Assembly (NCBI RefSeq): GCF_910596095.1 | Contig: NC_056546.1 | Coordinates: 14,575,425 to 14,639,424, forward strand | DNA length: 64,000 nt | Reading direction: 5' to 3' | Origin: Thunnus maccoyii | Taxonomy: Eukaryota > Chordata > Actinopteri > Scombriformes > Scombridae | Shown here: positions 38,701-53,859 of the stretch, piece after piece | Position numbering within the stretch: the first letter of the stretch is position 1 | How the letters are laid out: every line of letters begins with the position of its first letter | The notes under the pieces: model-generated | What the model saw: only the letters and a program-made list of their open reading frames with translations | The model's database searches: none | What the model was told of the DNA's origin: nothing | Translations under genes and position numbers: made by a program

Positions 38701-39006
38701 CTGCTCCAAACAAGATGCGGGTTTTGCTTTCCCTTTGATCTCCTCGATTTCACTCTCCAGCAGGTGATTGTGGTGCTCCAGCTGGTGCACCTTCTCTATG
38801 AATCCAGCAAGACGGTCGTTCAAGCCATGCAGCAATTCTTTCTCGTTGAACTTTCCAGATAACGGGCTGCTCAAATCCATACCCGCGGATGTCCCCCTAA
38901 TCATGACACCGGTATCGAATTCCAGGTTTTTTGATTTATATTGTAAATACTCAGATTGAGTTTTTCTCTGCGGAAAGTCGAATCTGTTCTCCATGCTGTG
39001 ACTCAT
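35719..39006 (-). CDS. Type IV (neurofilament-like) intermediate filament protein
   Basis: Three exons on the minus strand: 38065-39006, 37843-37967 and 35719-37048, joined frame open, about 798 residues. The 125-nt middle exon and two-intron plan match type IV neurofilament genes. The rod opens with [19 protein letters not shown], the helix-initiation motif, and closes with [17 protein letters not shown], where the usual motif is YRKLLEGEE (Glu replaced by Cys). Coil segments are heptad-rich throughout. The tail contains [16 protein letters not shown], similar to the NEFM tail start, then a long Glu/Lys/Ser/Asp-rich region without KSP repeats. It should assemble into cytoplasmic, probably neuronal, 10-nm filaments. 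NEFM-like is my best guess; the rod is divergent, so orthology is not claimed. A probable polyadenylation signal is TTTATT at 35306-35311. Confidence 0.85.
37342..37660 (+). mobile_element. tRNA-derived SINE
   Basis: A tRNA-like head begins gggcggctgtggctcagaag (A box) and carries ggtggttcaatcc (B box) about 45 bp on. Next come a SINE body (ccttgggctggatactgaac), an internal (GT)n, and a tail with gtaaagcactttgattggtc and gctatataattgcagtcca. It lies within intron 2 of the filament gene, opposite to the gene's direction. Confidence 0.85.
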
Positions 39007-39051
39007 GCTGTGTGCTGCTGTGGGAATGTCTGCAGATTCGCTCCATGCGGA

Positions 39052-39060
39052 CTTTTTATA
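39052..39060 (-). promoter_or_regulatory. TATA box of the filament gene
   Basis: On the minus strand the sequence is TATAAAAAG, 46-54 bp before the start codon at 39,006. This implies transcription starting about 20-25 nt before the ATG and a very short leader. Confidence 0.65.
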
Positions 39061-39321
39061 CCCGTCGCCATCTGCTCGGTATGCAGAACGGAGCTGTCCG
39101 CGGTGCTGAAAAGGTGTAGCATCAGCTGCTGGTTTAATGAGAGCTTACACTACGTTTTGTCGCAGACAGCAGTGACGTAGATGAGCTGGCTGTATGTCAA
39201 CAATTATCAATTAACTCTCTTGTATTATTATTATAACAATGTGTGACATGTGTTTTAATTGTTATTAAACCCCTTTTCTAATACTAGACCACAGTCAACC
39301 CGTTTTAGTGCTTTTAGCAGA

Positions 39322-39329
39322 TGACGTCA
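39322..39329. promoter_or_regulatory. Consensus CRE (CREB/ATF site)
   Basis: TGACGTCA, a perfect palindromic cAMP-response element, about 262 bp upstream of the TATA box of the filament gene. Activity-dependent control is a reasonable inference. Confidence 0.5.
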
Positions 39330-39345
39330 TTTTCTCATTCAAATC

Positions 39346-39400
39346 CTTCTTCTTCTTCTTCTTCTTCTTCTTCTTCTTCTTCTTCTTCTTCTTCTTCTTC
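39346..39400. repeat. (TTC)n microsatellite
   Basis: About 18 TTC/CTT triplets, all pyrimidine on this strand, 16 bp beyond the CRE. Confidence 0.95.
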
Positions 39401-39598
39401 GATTTTCTCCCCTCCAAAGTTTTTCACAATAATTCTTTGTTTTCAGTGGTGAAATGTAACTAAGTACATTTACTCCTGTACTGTACTTTGTTTTTATAAA
39501 ACTGAGGTACTTGTGACTTACTTACATTATATGCTACTTTATTTCTACCTCGCTACATTTTGGAGGGAAATACTGTACTTTTTACTCCACTACATGTA

Positions 39599-40056
39599 TA
39601 CACCCACTGACCACTTTATTAGGAACACCTGTGCAATCTAATGCAATCCAATAGCTCTGCCATAAATTCTACATTTATGAAGTTTATACATTTTCAGTTT
39701 CTTTTGACATTGTCAGAAAGGTGATAATTCTACTTAATGTTTATTACTGAGCTTGTAGTAGGTGGTGGTGGTGGTATACTACAGTGCATTATATTGAAAA
39801 GTGTTCCTAATATTTTGCCCTCCTCATGTATGTTAATGGAGTGGACAAAATATTAGGAACACTGTTCAATATAATGCACTCCAGTACACCACCACCACCC
39901 ACTACAACCTTAATAATAAACATAAAGCAGAATTATCACCTTTCAGACAATGTCAGCAAAAACTGAAAATGTATAAGCTTTGTAAATGTACAATTTATGG
40001 CAGAGCTGTTGTATTGGATTGCACAGGTGAACCTAATAAAGTGGCTGGTGAGTGTA
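39599..40056. mobile_element. Near-perfect palindromic MITE with TA target duplication
   Basis: The left half (cacccactgaccactttatt through to ttcctaatattttgccc) is almost the exact reverse complement of the right half, around a short loop at about 39,820-39,843. TA occurs at both outer borders. Ends of the form cactgaccactttattagga are common in fish genomes and suggest a Tc1/mariner-type foldback element. Confidence 0.85.
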
Positions 40057-41260
40057 TTACAGCTAGAGTGGCTAGTTACTTTGCATTTTCAGGTTTTACA
40101 TGCAAACAGCTTAAAATATGATGCATTATTGAGTAAAGAACCAAACTTTATGTAGTAAAAATGAGCTCTTTTTTGACCAACTACAATGTTATAATGCTGT
40201 TTACATATTAGTGCATCAGCAATAATAATTCAATAAAATTATGTATAATGTAAAACACTTACAGGGGCTGTTCTGCACAATCAGTACTTTTACCTTTGAT
40301 ACTTTTACTTTTAGTACATTTCGCTGATAATACTTTTGTGCTGACTTAACTTTAGAATGCAGTACTTTCACTTGTCATAGAGTATTGCTACTTTTATTTT
40401 AATTAAATGATCTAAATACTTCTTCCACCACATTTGTTTATCTTCTAATTTAATGCTAGCATGTATATTCTGTAATTTTCAATTAATTTAAGAACATTGG
40501 TATAACACATGAAATATGATTGTTATTCAAGATTTTACTGTCTAACTGTACTGTGTAATGTTCTCTGATTACATGGTCTTTGAAAGCATAAAATTATGCT
40601 TCATTTTGCCCTACTGCTAATTACACTTGTAAATCAAAACTTACATTTCATACAACACTCATGTTGTGAAGGCTTTCTATGTGTATTTACATGTGTCTGT
40701 ACTAATAAACTGTAACACCTCAGGCCAGTGTAGACTTGAATCATGCCCTTGTTTTTAAAGACATGGACTCCTTGAATGTGAGCTGCTTGCCTTCAGCTAG
40801 TAATAGAGCAAGAATGTAAAACATCCTTGCCATAGTGTAATTCAAGTGGAATGTTACAGTATTTCAGACCCAGCTGTAAAATGGTACATAAAAAGCGTAA
40901 TGTATATTAAAAACTAAAGATCACAACAATTAAAAACACTCAACTGTGAAATAACATATGCAAAGGCTTCTGTGTTCATCTTCCTATAAAGAGCTTAACT
41001 GTAGCGTCTTTAAAAGATTTAGTCTTGAGTTGTTTTCAGCTTTATTCCCCATACATCATATTTGTTTTTTGATGTGTGAGATGTTGTGGTTACAGTAATG
41101 TAGCCACAAAAAGAGCTGATCATATCAGCCTGTAAACAAAATGAGATGTTTCATGTTCTGTTACAATAACAAGAAAACTACTATTTTTTATGTTTATCTG
41201 ATCCTGAGATGCACAGGTATTTATTGATTTGGGGCATTTTTGATGCTTGAAATGGTATAT
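40057..41260. other. Spacer, no gene seen
   Basis: AT-rich, non-coding. Repeated words such as gtacttttac and atacttttac at about 39,460-39,600 and 40,280-40,440 flank the palindromic MITE. They suggest that it inserted into an older repeat with inverted halves. Confidence 0.5.
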
Positions 41261-41498
41261 TTGTTTTATTTAGCACTTTTATGATTGCTGTCCTTGTGAA
41301 GACATTCAACACAGTGATAAGAGGAAGCTGTTTTAATGTTTAATCTGCAGTTGAAAAAGCATTCCTTGGATGATTGTTGTAGCTGACAAAAAATACAGAA
41401 GGCAATATAATCCACATATGACATTCTAAGCTTATATTCAATATCAAAACTAATGCACCATTATAACAAACATGTAACTTTTTTTTAATCTTGTGATT

Positions 41499-44498
<3,000 letters not shown>

Positions 44499-44599
44499 TG
44501 CTGTATGTGCTCTGCTCTGGGTTTAGTTAAAGAAAAAGTTGAATGGTTGGTTGTTTGAGCCCAGTGAATCTCTCTCTCTGAGTGTCAGCTCTATTTGTA

Positions 44600-46479
44600 C
44601 TGGAAGGGACATCAAACAGTCTGTGTTTGTTGTACTTAACCTTTGAATGGGAGGCTAAACCTCTTGATTTTTTAATCATCTTGCAAAGATAGGGACTTCT
44701 TTTAAGTTGATTTCTTTAGGAATTTAGAGAAGTTAAAAAACAAAATACATCTATGCAAGTGTTAAAATTTAGTTACAATAAGTTTAAATAGATGAAAATC
44801 ACAGTAGAGTTCTCTGGGAAAAGTCTTTAAAAAATCTGCAGATTGTCTGTTGGTTATTTTGCAATCCAAACAAGCACATGTTCAAACTATTTTATCTGTG
44901 TGTGTTGTTCTGACACACTTCCTGAGTATACACTATATCTAAGTACTGTATATCAGTGCAGTTCATTTGTCATGTGTTTCAAATTTTCATGTATTTAACA
45001 AGGCAGCATTTCCCTCACTGTGAAAATTCCACCATACTTGGTCATTTGCAAGTTTATCCAGCTGCAGTTTGTTTTTAAATGTGATCATAAAAAAGAAAAA
45101 AAATAACAAACTGCAACCAGGAACCTGAGAGAATAAGCTAGCAGCTGTGCTTTCAAAGAAGCTGGAAACTTGAAAGAGGTTTTGTTTGATGTCAGATGAG
45201 CTACAGCACTGTGAGTATAAGTGGATAATAACTCTGAAGGGCTTTCTTCAAAGTGGTAAAAATAGCACAATTTTACTTTTGAATGATTTCAACTCAATGA
45301 AGCAAGACTACCACACTCTTTCTCTGTTCATAAAAGCTTTATAAAGCATCCAAAATTAGTCCCAAATTTATGCTGGCAGAGTGCATAAATCATCATGAGA
45401 CATCATGAGTGTTTGGGGCCCAAATAGATATGTCTAATTTATTTTCATGAAATAGTGAAGAAAATTACATGAACCAACACTTCACTGAAGTCGTGGCAGT
45501 TACATTTTGTGCCTTCCAACACTGCCTCCTAGTGGGAAAATGGTGAATTACAGCAATGTCTTTGTCCAGCATTTTGCTGAACTCACAAGAAAACTTGTTT
45601 CCTCTTAAAGGTATGGCTGTGGAAATGGCTATGTAGTTTCACCGCAAAACGGACAAAAGTCGTCAGCATTAAAGAGCCATTGAACTAAGAATTTATGTTA
45701 TTCCTTTGATCCCAGAAATGATAATGTGCAGAAATGTGCAGAAATCAGAGATAAATTAACCAAAATATGCAAGATCACCAAAAGTTAAATACTGGGTTGT
45801 ATGAAAAGCAGTTCCATACTTAGTGAGACGTGCTGTGTGTTCACAAGCATTGACTGAGTTGTCTTGGGTCACAGGAAGTCATTTAAATGTCCAACATTTG
45901 AATTTGTAAAACAGGTGAGGAGGAGCTGAGCAGGTTGTGAGTGATGGTATGAGTCCATAGTCTCAGCTGATGCTTATTATAGTATGTGGACCAGCACTGG
46001 TGTTATATTTCAAAGGCAGGTGTGTGGACAAACCATTTAAACCATTATGTGCAGTCTGAAGGTCAACAAATATGAGGCAAAACAAAAGTTTGTTCAAATA
46101 CAGCAGGAGCCTTAGCTATAGAAGTACATGGACATGTTTTCAGATTGTTTGAAATGACTTTTAACACAACGACCAATCATAGCCATCTACAAAAGAAGAA
46201 ACGCTTAAGACCACTGAGGTTTCCATGCTCTCATATGTTTGATATAAAACTGGACACACTGCTTTAGAGACAGAGGTCATCATGCACACTTAATCCTGTC
46301 AAACTGACAGCAACAGCAATAAAAACTACAGGAAATTAAGAAGCCGGTGAAATAAGTTGAGCAGTGATACTGAAATCAAAGCCAGGGCTTTGCAAGAAGA
46401 ACTGAGTTTAAGACAGTTGCACAGAAATGTAACACCTATGGAGGGAGCGAACTACATAGAGACACTACAGCTGCATGAG
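44600..46479. other. Intergenic, no gene seen
   Basis: No splice-bounded open frame and no protein motif on either strand. Sequence is AT-rich and mostly unique. Confidence 0.6.
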
Positions 46480-46761
46480 CTCTAAGACAGTGGCTCTCAA
46501 AATTTTTCACATCACGGACCCCTAAAATGACACAAATTAGACCACAGACCCCCATCTGATAAGATTTTTGCTTTAAAATGTTTTATTACAGAAAGTGTAT
46601 GAAACCATGACCAAAATAGTCATATATTCTGTCATTGCATTACTTATGGTTGGAATTATAGTGAAAATTAATTATTGCCCTTTTTGCTGGGGACCCCCTG
46701 GAACACCCTCAAGGACCCCTGGGGGTCCCTGGACCCCACTTTAAGAACCCTTGCTCTAAGA
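46480..46761. mobile_element. hAT-type MITE with 8-bp target duplication
   Basis: The element itself is 46488-46753. It starts CAGTGGCTCTCAAAA and ends TTTAAGAACCCTTG, an imperfect inverted repeat of the CAGTGGTTCTCAAA type. It is flanked on both sides by CTCTAAGA (46480-46487 and 46754-46761). An 8-bp duplication and CAG ends are hallmarks of hAT elements. A related right-end fragment (gggggtcccaaccactga) lies at about 51,781-51,798. Confidence 0.88.
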
Positions 46762-49400
46762 CATACAGTGCCTTGAGCTGAGACTGGTGCTAATTTCTTT
46801 GAGTCGAACAACAGTCATATAGTAGCAGATTACTTCTCTTACAAGCAGAGTCATTGAAAAATTTACTTAGAAAACAACAGTAGTGCTGACTGAAGTACAT
46901 ATTTATCCTGCGGCATATGATCAATGGTTAAGGCTGATAATATTCCCCAACTTTTGGTTTGTTGCATTTGAGTTTGCTTTCACATCTCCATGATGTGATT
47001 TAAGAGTGAAGGTGAATTTCTTTTCTTTTTTTCTTTTTCTTTTTTTTTTTTTTTTTTTTTTAGCAAAAATGCACTAATTGTGTTATTATCATACTTTGGG
47101 GCCTACATTGGAAATGCACCCCTGTTGACTAAATCTCCACTGGTTCTGGCTTGTCATCAGCCAGCAAACAGCCCATGGCTTCACTACACAATATCACGTC
47201 TGTGACGCAATGTCCTAAATGAAGTATAAACTTCCGAGAACCCTGAGAGTCTGGATGATTAGGATGGGGCAAAATAATCCCTGTCCTGCTCTACTAGTTT
47301 CAGAGTTCACATTTTTGGGTACAGGTGTAATAAGAGAATTAAATGTTGCTGCACAAATTCTTATGTCTGTGTGTGACTGTTTGACCCTGAGGCACACCTG
47401 TGGTCAATACCTGTTGGTTGTTTTTTTTAATTGTAGCCACAGTAATAAAGAATTTTTAAAGCAAACAAACAACAACAAAGCAATTTACCATGAATTTTTG
47501 GCGTAATCCATCTCTTTTACTGTGGATAGTAGCCCACCTGATCATCAGGAACACCTGATTTGTGTTTTATTCTTGTCATCCAAGTATCACTTCCTACTTT
47601 TGTTTTTCATTTTGACTTAAAAGGAGTTACCTTTTTGAATATAACATTGGTAGAAATCAGTAAAATATACAATACAATATACAACATTTGCAGGAACCTG
47701 TCAAGGTTGGTATTGTGTGGCTTGGAAGATGTGTTTAAAAAAAAAGTAAATATTATTCTTTTGATTAGAAAAAAATCCAAGTACAACACATTTACAGTAG
47801 TGTCAGCGATTGGCTGTCTGACTCTTGTGGACTTTATCAGGGGATGGTTTTGGTGACCAGGCTCTACTTTAACCTTTTTGAGCTATATGTCTTGCAACAC
47901 GATCATTAAGCCTATTTCTACTCATCTACATTGTTGTGTGATAGTTCACCTTGAAAATGAAATATTTAAAGAGTAATTCAGCCTTCTAAAGGTGACCCTC
48001 ATGAGCTTCCTCCAATATTCTTACATCAGATCATGTCATATTAACCCGCATTAGAAAGGAAGTGTGTTTCCTGATTCTCCTTCCATGAGTGATTGTTTTG
48101 AAACACTGAGCAATTTTAAGATTTTCCCTAAACTTATCTGTCAAGCAGGCGAAGACTGGTTCCATACTTTCAATCACCTCATGCTGCAACCTCAAAACGG
48201 AAACAGGGAAGATGGTAGCCAGGAATGTTCAAAAAGGAATTTTGGGGATGTGAGTGGGATGTGAGGTCTCCCCAAGGACACAGAGCTTCCTCTGTCTATT
48301 CCCCAATTAAGAATGCACAGATACAAACAAAAACACGCCGCCGACAAGAACACATCAATTAAATGAGCCATGACACAAACTGTCTCTAAAAAAAATGTTC
48401 GAGTTGTGACGAGGAGAGGAAGGGGATGTCTCACAGTGTGCACACAGCTCTGCTAAGGTCCTCTCAGTGAAAATGAGATGCCGTGTTTTTTCCACCATCC
48501 TCTCTCCCTCTTTCTTTCTCTCTCACTCCCGCTGCTTCGGGCCTCTGCTTATGTGACGCTAATTGTTTCTGCTACTTGTGCCAAGTACCTACTCTTCCCC
48601 AGCACATTCTACAGACAGGCCCTGGTCCCTCAGCTGCTTTTTGTGTCTGTTTAAGGAATGAAAAAATGTGTGCTGCCATCTGCAGCGAGCACACCACTGT
48701 TCCTCCTCCCGGCCGTGACTGTCAGAGTGCCACAATGATACACATTCACACACTCTCTCGGAGGTAGAAAAAACTGTGTGGTGGAGAAACAAGAAAACAA
48801 AACTGACATATACAACTGCTAATATGAAACAAAATAATTCAAGAGGTTCCTGTTTTGATGCATTTAGCGTACAGGAGGGAGCACACTGTACATCTGAAAA
48901 AGACCTTTAAATTTTGCAAAACATTCAGAGAAAAAATGTAAGCATGGAGTTGATTTAAAGCGAGACACATTTAAACTTATGTGCTGGTCTGTTTCAAGTA
49001 TTAGGTAGAAAAACAAAATCCCTCTTTCATCACAATTAAATATTTTACTTTTTAGGCCTTTCAATACACCCAAATGTGTTTTAGCTGCATTTTCCCTTTA
49101 TTTTGTTGTTTAGTACCTAAATCTGAACAGCAAGTGGCAGTGTTGTTTAGCTAATCCACAGTCTGCTCCATGCAAACACATGCTCATGGCACAAAGAGAG
49201 TAAGGCCTTCACTCCCTTGTCTGGGAGGTAATATCACTTTCCCCTTGTTGAATTGACCTGTGACACCATCACAGAGTACACATATTGACATGCTTGTAAT
49301 GCCAAATGGCTGTTACATCATCCGTATGTTTATCACAGGGAGCCCGCTTGTGATGCACTCTAATAACAGCAGTCAGCTTGGCACAGTCTTAGCAGTCAGA
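46762..49400. other. Gene-free stretch
   Basis: Holds a poly-T/CT tract at about 47,020-47,062 and otherwise mostly unique sequence. Open frames here do not show coding character. Confidence 0.6.
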
Positions 49401-49423
49401 TAAGCGCGCATGAATATTAAGTG

Positions 49424-49439
49424 ATGCTAATCACAATGG
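49424..49439. promoter_or_regulatory. Adjacent POU and SOX motifs
   Basis: ATGCTAAT (octamer-like) is followed directly by CACAATGG, which is CCATTGTG on the other strand (SOX core CATTGT). The pair sits within a mixed-composition block at about 49,320-49,480. The spacing and order resemble SOX/POU composite sites of neural enhancers; this is inference. Confidence 0.35.
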
Positions 49440-49672
49440 AGAGACCAACGTCAAGCCGTCTGACAGACGTTTCTCGGCATTCAATTGACATCCTCAGATT
49501 TGTCCTCCATTTGACAGTAGCGTCTCCCAACATGACAAGTCTGTTTAAAGCTTCCGGAAGAGGCTCGCACACGTGCATGTGCACCAGCACGCACGATTAG
49601 AGATGCACTGACACTGATTTTACTCGAACTGGGCCACTGTGCTGCTGTGCAAGACCCAACCAAGTGTCTCTC

Positions 49673-49675
<3 letters not shown>

Positions 49676-49702
<27 letters not shown>
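49676..49702. repeat. (CA)n microsatellite
   Basis: About 13 CA units. It creates a spurious open frame of alternating Thr and His. Confidence 0.9.
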
Positions 49703-49703
<1 letters not shown>

Positions 49704-50792
49704 GTGCAAACAAAGAGTATCAGTTTATGTAGGCCACTTGAAGACTTGCAGAATGTAGATGAGGACGTAACAAAATATTCTCAAAAACTGTTTTTCAATC
49801 ATGGAAATCTGGATTTATCGCTGCTGTATTAAACCATAGTGTATTTTGGAGCGTGAATGTTGAGGATAAGCCATTCAATTCATTATCATCCTCTCTTTGT
49901 GCATTCAAGCCACACAGAACAAAACAGGATCTGCTTTGGCAAAGAAAAAAAAAAAACAGAAATGAATGGCAGGTGTGGTTGTTTGACTTTCAAATCACCT
50001 AGGCATCTATTCTATTAACCTGGCGTGTAAATAAATACAGAATTCAATTTCCATGGAGTCACACACTAAGTTGACAGTCCTCAAAAAGATCAAACAGGCC
50101 GCTGCAGGGCACGTGAGCCACAGTAAAAAAAATCTTGGGTGTATGAAAGGTGTTGACACCTTGAGCAAGCCACAAAAAAAAGACAAATGTCATATCCTCA
50201 GAGACAATTACTGGGTGAACCACCGGTTTTTAACCCAGCAGGTCTCCCAGATATATTATTGTGTGATTGGAAATACACATACTGGAATGTATACAGTAGA
50301 GCTCACAGTGGTTGTCAGTCAGAGAAGGGATGCTCTCTCTTTGTAGCTGCACTGAATACTAATATTTCAACTGCCCATTTCCCTCTTCACCATGTGCTTC
50401 CTAAAGTGTATTGTGTATAGAAAGTCTATCTCATCTTTATTTGCTTGTATCTCCACAAAGACAAACTCAAATCTTTGCCTCAGTTCCTGTCCAGAGTCAC
50501 TACATCCTCCCTTCCTGTTAGTCTCACTCTCATCTGACTGCTGTGTCCCATTGTGACCACACTTGAGGCACTAATGATAATGTTATAACCCAGACCAATT
50601 TACCATGGCGATCAGACTCACTTAATTGAGTTGATTATAAGCTCTCTGTCTGAGATGACCCCTCTGGACTCGAAAAAAAAAAAATGGAACAGAGAGAGAC
50701 GGAGGGTGTGGATGCAGGGTTGCAGTGTTTCTTCAGGCGTTCCATCACTGCGCAGGAGACACATGGGATATGACTGTTTGGAGAGCAGAGGC

Positions 50793-50795
<3 letters not shown>

Positions 50796-50840
<45 letters not shown>

Positions 50841-50842
50841 GT
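50796..50842. repeat. (GT)n microsatellite
   Basis: About 20 GT units with one GC interruption. Overlapping open frames on both strands are artefacts of it. Confidence 0.95.
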
Positions 50843-52269
50843 GTCCGTGACAATGCTTCGTGTGTGTGGGCTGTTGGGAGTTGGCGTGTAGGGAGAGAGC
50901 AGGCCTTCAGGGAGGTGTAAAGGAGGAGAGGGGTGGGACAGTGGCTGGAGGAGGCCGAGTGGAGGGGGTCGGGCTGGAGGTTCGAAATCACAACACAGCC
51001 TGTGTAATAGACCCGGACACACACCACATCTGAAGTTAATCCAATCAGGGAGAAGCACGGCGCTCCTATCCGCTCAAGACACACAAACATAAGGTCAAGA
51101 GCAGCTTGTATTAGCGTGATGATGTCAGGGAGAAGTGGTGTAGATAATTGACTTTCAACATGTTTAAAAGGCTAAGAGAGATAGAGAAATGAAGGAAAGC
51201 AGAGGGTTTGTAGCAGGTCCAGGCAAGCAGATGTGAAGTGAAGGCCAAATGAGACAGTGTTTTACCAACATTTTAGACTTTGACCGTTTCACTATTTGGC
51301 TTTTGCAGTTCTGTAGACCAGTATCTGGTCATTTCTGGTACAAAGCAGCTGTGTCTGTAGTGCCAAGTATTCAAAAGATCACTCCTGATTTAAATCAAAA
51401 TTTTAGGCAAATTTCTTGTGTGGTTGCTTGTATTCAGACAACATTTGACAGTTTGGCTTTGAAGTTTGGCTTCTTTTGTAAAACAAAAAAAGGGTTTTGC
51501 AGAAAAATAATAATATTCCTCAGATTAAAATATCATAAAAAGTTGTTGTTGTTTTTTTTTCTGTAATTCAGCTATTGTATCAGCACTATATACATTTTTT
51601 AAATGATACCCAGCCTTTCTCATCACAGGAATGAGCTGTGAATAGTTGTAGTCTAGTAGTGATTTTACCCTAAAAGGAAATAAGCAAATATTAGAGAAAA
51701 GTCAAAAAAATCACCATCATTTTGTGTAGCAGAATTTGGTTATTTCTTGCTACTCCTTTAGTCATCACTTGACCCCTTGTGGGGGTCCCAACCACTGATT
51801 TAGAGAAATTACAGAGACACAGGAAACAGTTTTACACACTTAGTCACCTACTTTATTGCATTTTATTTATATGAGCAAAAAATAACAGAATAATTCAACA
51901 TATAACAGACAGCTGCAATTATTCATCCAGTGTCATTTTGCTGAAGGTGCTTTGGTTCAGTTGGGTCTGTAATATATATGCATTATATTGTGTACGAATA
52001 TAATGCATACACATCACCTTCTAACTCGGCCACATTACTTACTGCTTTAGCGCTAAAACCAAAGTACATGAACCTAGTTACATCTCTGTACGTGTAAATG
52101 CTTGTTTAGATTATAACATTGGGGGACAACCATGGCAGGACTGTGCTGAGAACTGTACTGTTTCATTTACAGTAAAAGGAGGACACACTAATAAGGGACA
52201 CAGAGCACAGTGCCATAATATCTGGGGTTGGAAAGCAAATGTGCTTTTGAGAGCTGAGTATACTGGTCG

Positions 52270-52560
52270 CTTTCATAGGCGACTTGGTTCCACCCATGAT
52301 CGAATGCAACATTCTAAAAGGACTATTTACTCTTTTCATTTCCTCTTGTGTATTACAGATGAAGGAGCGTGTGGCTTGCTGTATGAAAACAGGGCCTGGC
52401 CTAATGTTGCATGAAGACCATGGTGAATTCATATTGATGGGAAAGCAGCCTCTGAAGCCCAGCAGCCATGATTTTTTCATAAGCCACCAGGAACAAGAAG
52501 TCAGTCAGCTGACAGGTGCTAACGCCGCCAATTGTGCCGTGGATAAGAGATGGGACATGG
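52270..52560. other. Candidate conserved non-coding block
   Basis: Unique, balanced-composition sequence with an open frame of 113 codons on the plus strand. The frame runs into a (GA)n repeat and has no domain, so I read it as non-coding. Only alignment to other fish could confirm conservation. Confidence 0.3.
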
Positions 52561-53806
52561 AGAAAAGAAGGAGAGAGAGAGAGAGAGAGAGAAAGCAAAG
52601 GCAACAACTGGCTCCTCTTTTCTAAGCACCTCTGTGTGCAGAATGTGTACGTGCTGCGTTGTGTGTGCTCCCTGCACCCTGTTCCCTTCTGTAGCTGGAG
52701 AGGATTTTACGGAGGAGACTGTGTAAACACCAGAATGCATGTCAAATATGATGAGTCTTGATAGCTGTAAAACATACCCAAGGACTGCTCCTCACTTATT
52801 ATCTACAACCAGAGCCCTGGAGCTATGTCTGCATCCTTCTGCCTTCCCTCCACGCATGTCGCGCCACAAGTCCCTCTCTGGAAAGCATTGATTATTTTGG
52901 CATGAGCCAGGGAGAAAGAGAGGTGTGATTTCTTTTGTGTTTCCTCAAGAAAAATCAGCAAAAATAAATATTTTTGTGAGCATGTTGCAGCCACGAGAAA
53001 AATATGAGCACATTGGGGAAGAAATAAAGATGATGGATTTGCTAGCTGATGTGTGCGTATGCTTGTGTAACTGTGTGTGTGTGTGTGTTTGTGTGTTTGG
53101 GCTCTGCAGAGCTTTTTGGCTGCCACAATTGGTGCATTGTTTTTGCTCATGTGCATGTTGTTTTCTGAACTCTACATCTAGAAATGTATTAGCTGTGTTT
53201 AATTGTGCACCTCTGTTTGCTGTGTCCCTGAATGTGTGGTGTATATGTGAAAGAGGCCAAAAAAAAAGAGCACGTGCAGAAGAGAGTGGCCGAAGCTGCA
53301 GGCGGTGTGAGGCTCCAGGGAACCACTTGAGATTGCAGGCAGAGGGACTGATAAGGCAGCTAGCCATTCATCAGGCCAAATGAAGGCAGTAAAGTTGACT
53401 GGATGAACCCAGGCATCGCCCCAGGATGGCAGTCGGCCTCTCAGTGGAGACCTGTGACTAACACATGCGAGCAGGCGTGCATGCATGTACGTACACACAC
53501 AAATAGCTGAAGAATGGGGAGAGAAAGAAGAATGAACTGGGAGGAGGTGTAGGATTCAGGACTTGGGCTCAGGAGAGGAAGAGGATAGAAGTATAATAGA
53601 CCTCCAGGAGCAGAGGCCCCATCTCCTCAGAGCTACACCCAGCGACTGAGGCTCCCGTCTGGGGTACACGTGGCCCGCTCCACTCAGAAAACATCCATCA
53701 GACAGATATTACTGTAATCCAGAGGTGATACATTAGCTTGGGTGCCAGGGGGACAGTGTGTGCGAGTGATGGATACCTCTAGAGCGCCCTGCCGTTGTCA
53801 GAGAGA

Positions 53807-53807
<1 letters not shown>

Positions 53808-53851
<44 letters not shown>
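53808..53851. repeat. (CTG)n trinucleotide repeat
   Basis: About 14 uninterrupted CTG units in non-coding sequence. Confidence 0.95.
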
Positions 53852-53852
<1 letters not shown>

Positions 53853-53859
53853 AACTCAG

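Noticed and set aside
39599-40056. Palindrome as a microRNA gene
   Set aside because: The arms are far longer than a pre-miRNA and the TA-flanked ends match a MITE.
50618-51090. Two long overlapping minus-strand open frames of about 150 codons
   Set aside because: Both run through the (GT)n microsatellite, giving His/Thr repeats; there is no domain, splice context or promoter.
52284-52625. 113-codon frame that might be an exon
   Set aside because: It ends in a (GA)n repeat coding Arg/Glu and has no homologue I recognise; kept only as a candidate non-coding block.
52925-53383. 152-codon plus-strand frame rich in Cys and Val
   Set aside because: It spans a GT-rich tract, has an overlapping frame on the other strand and no recognisable family.
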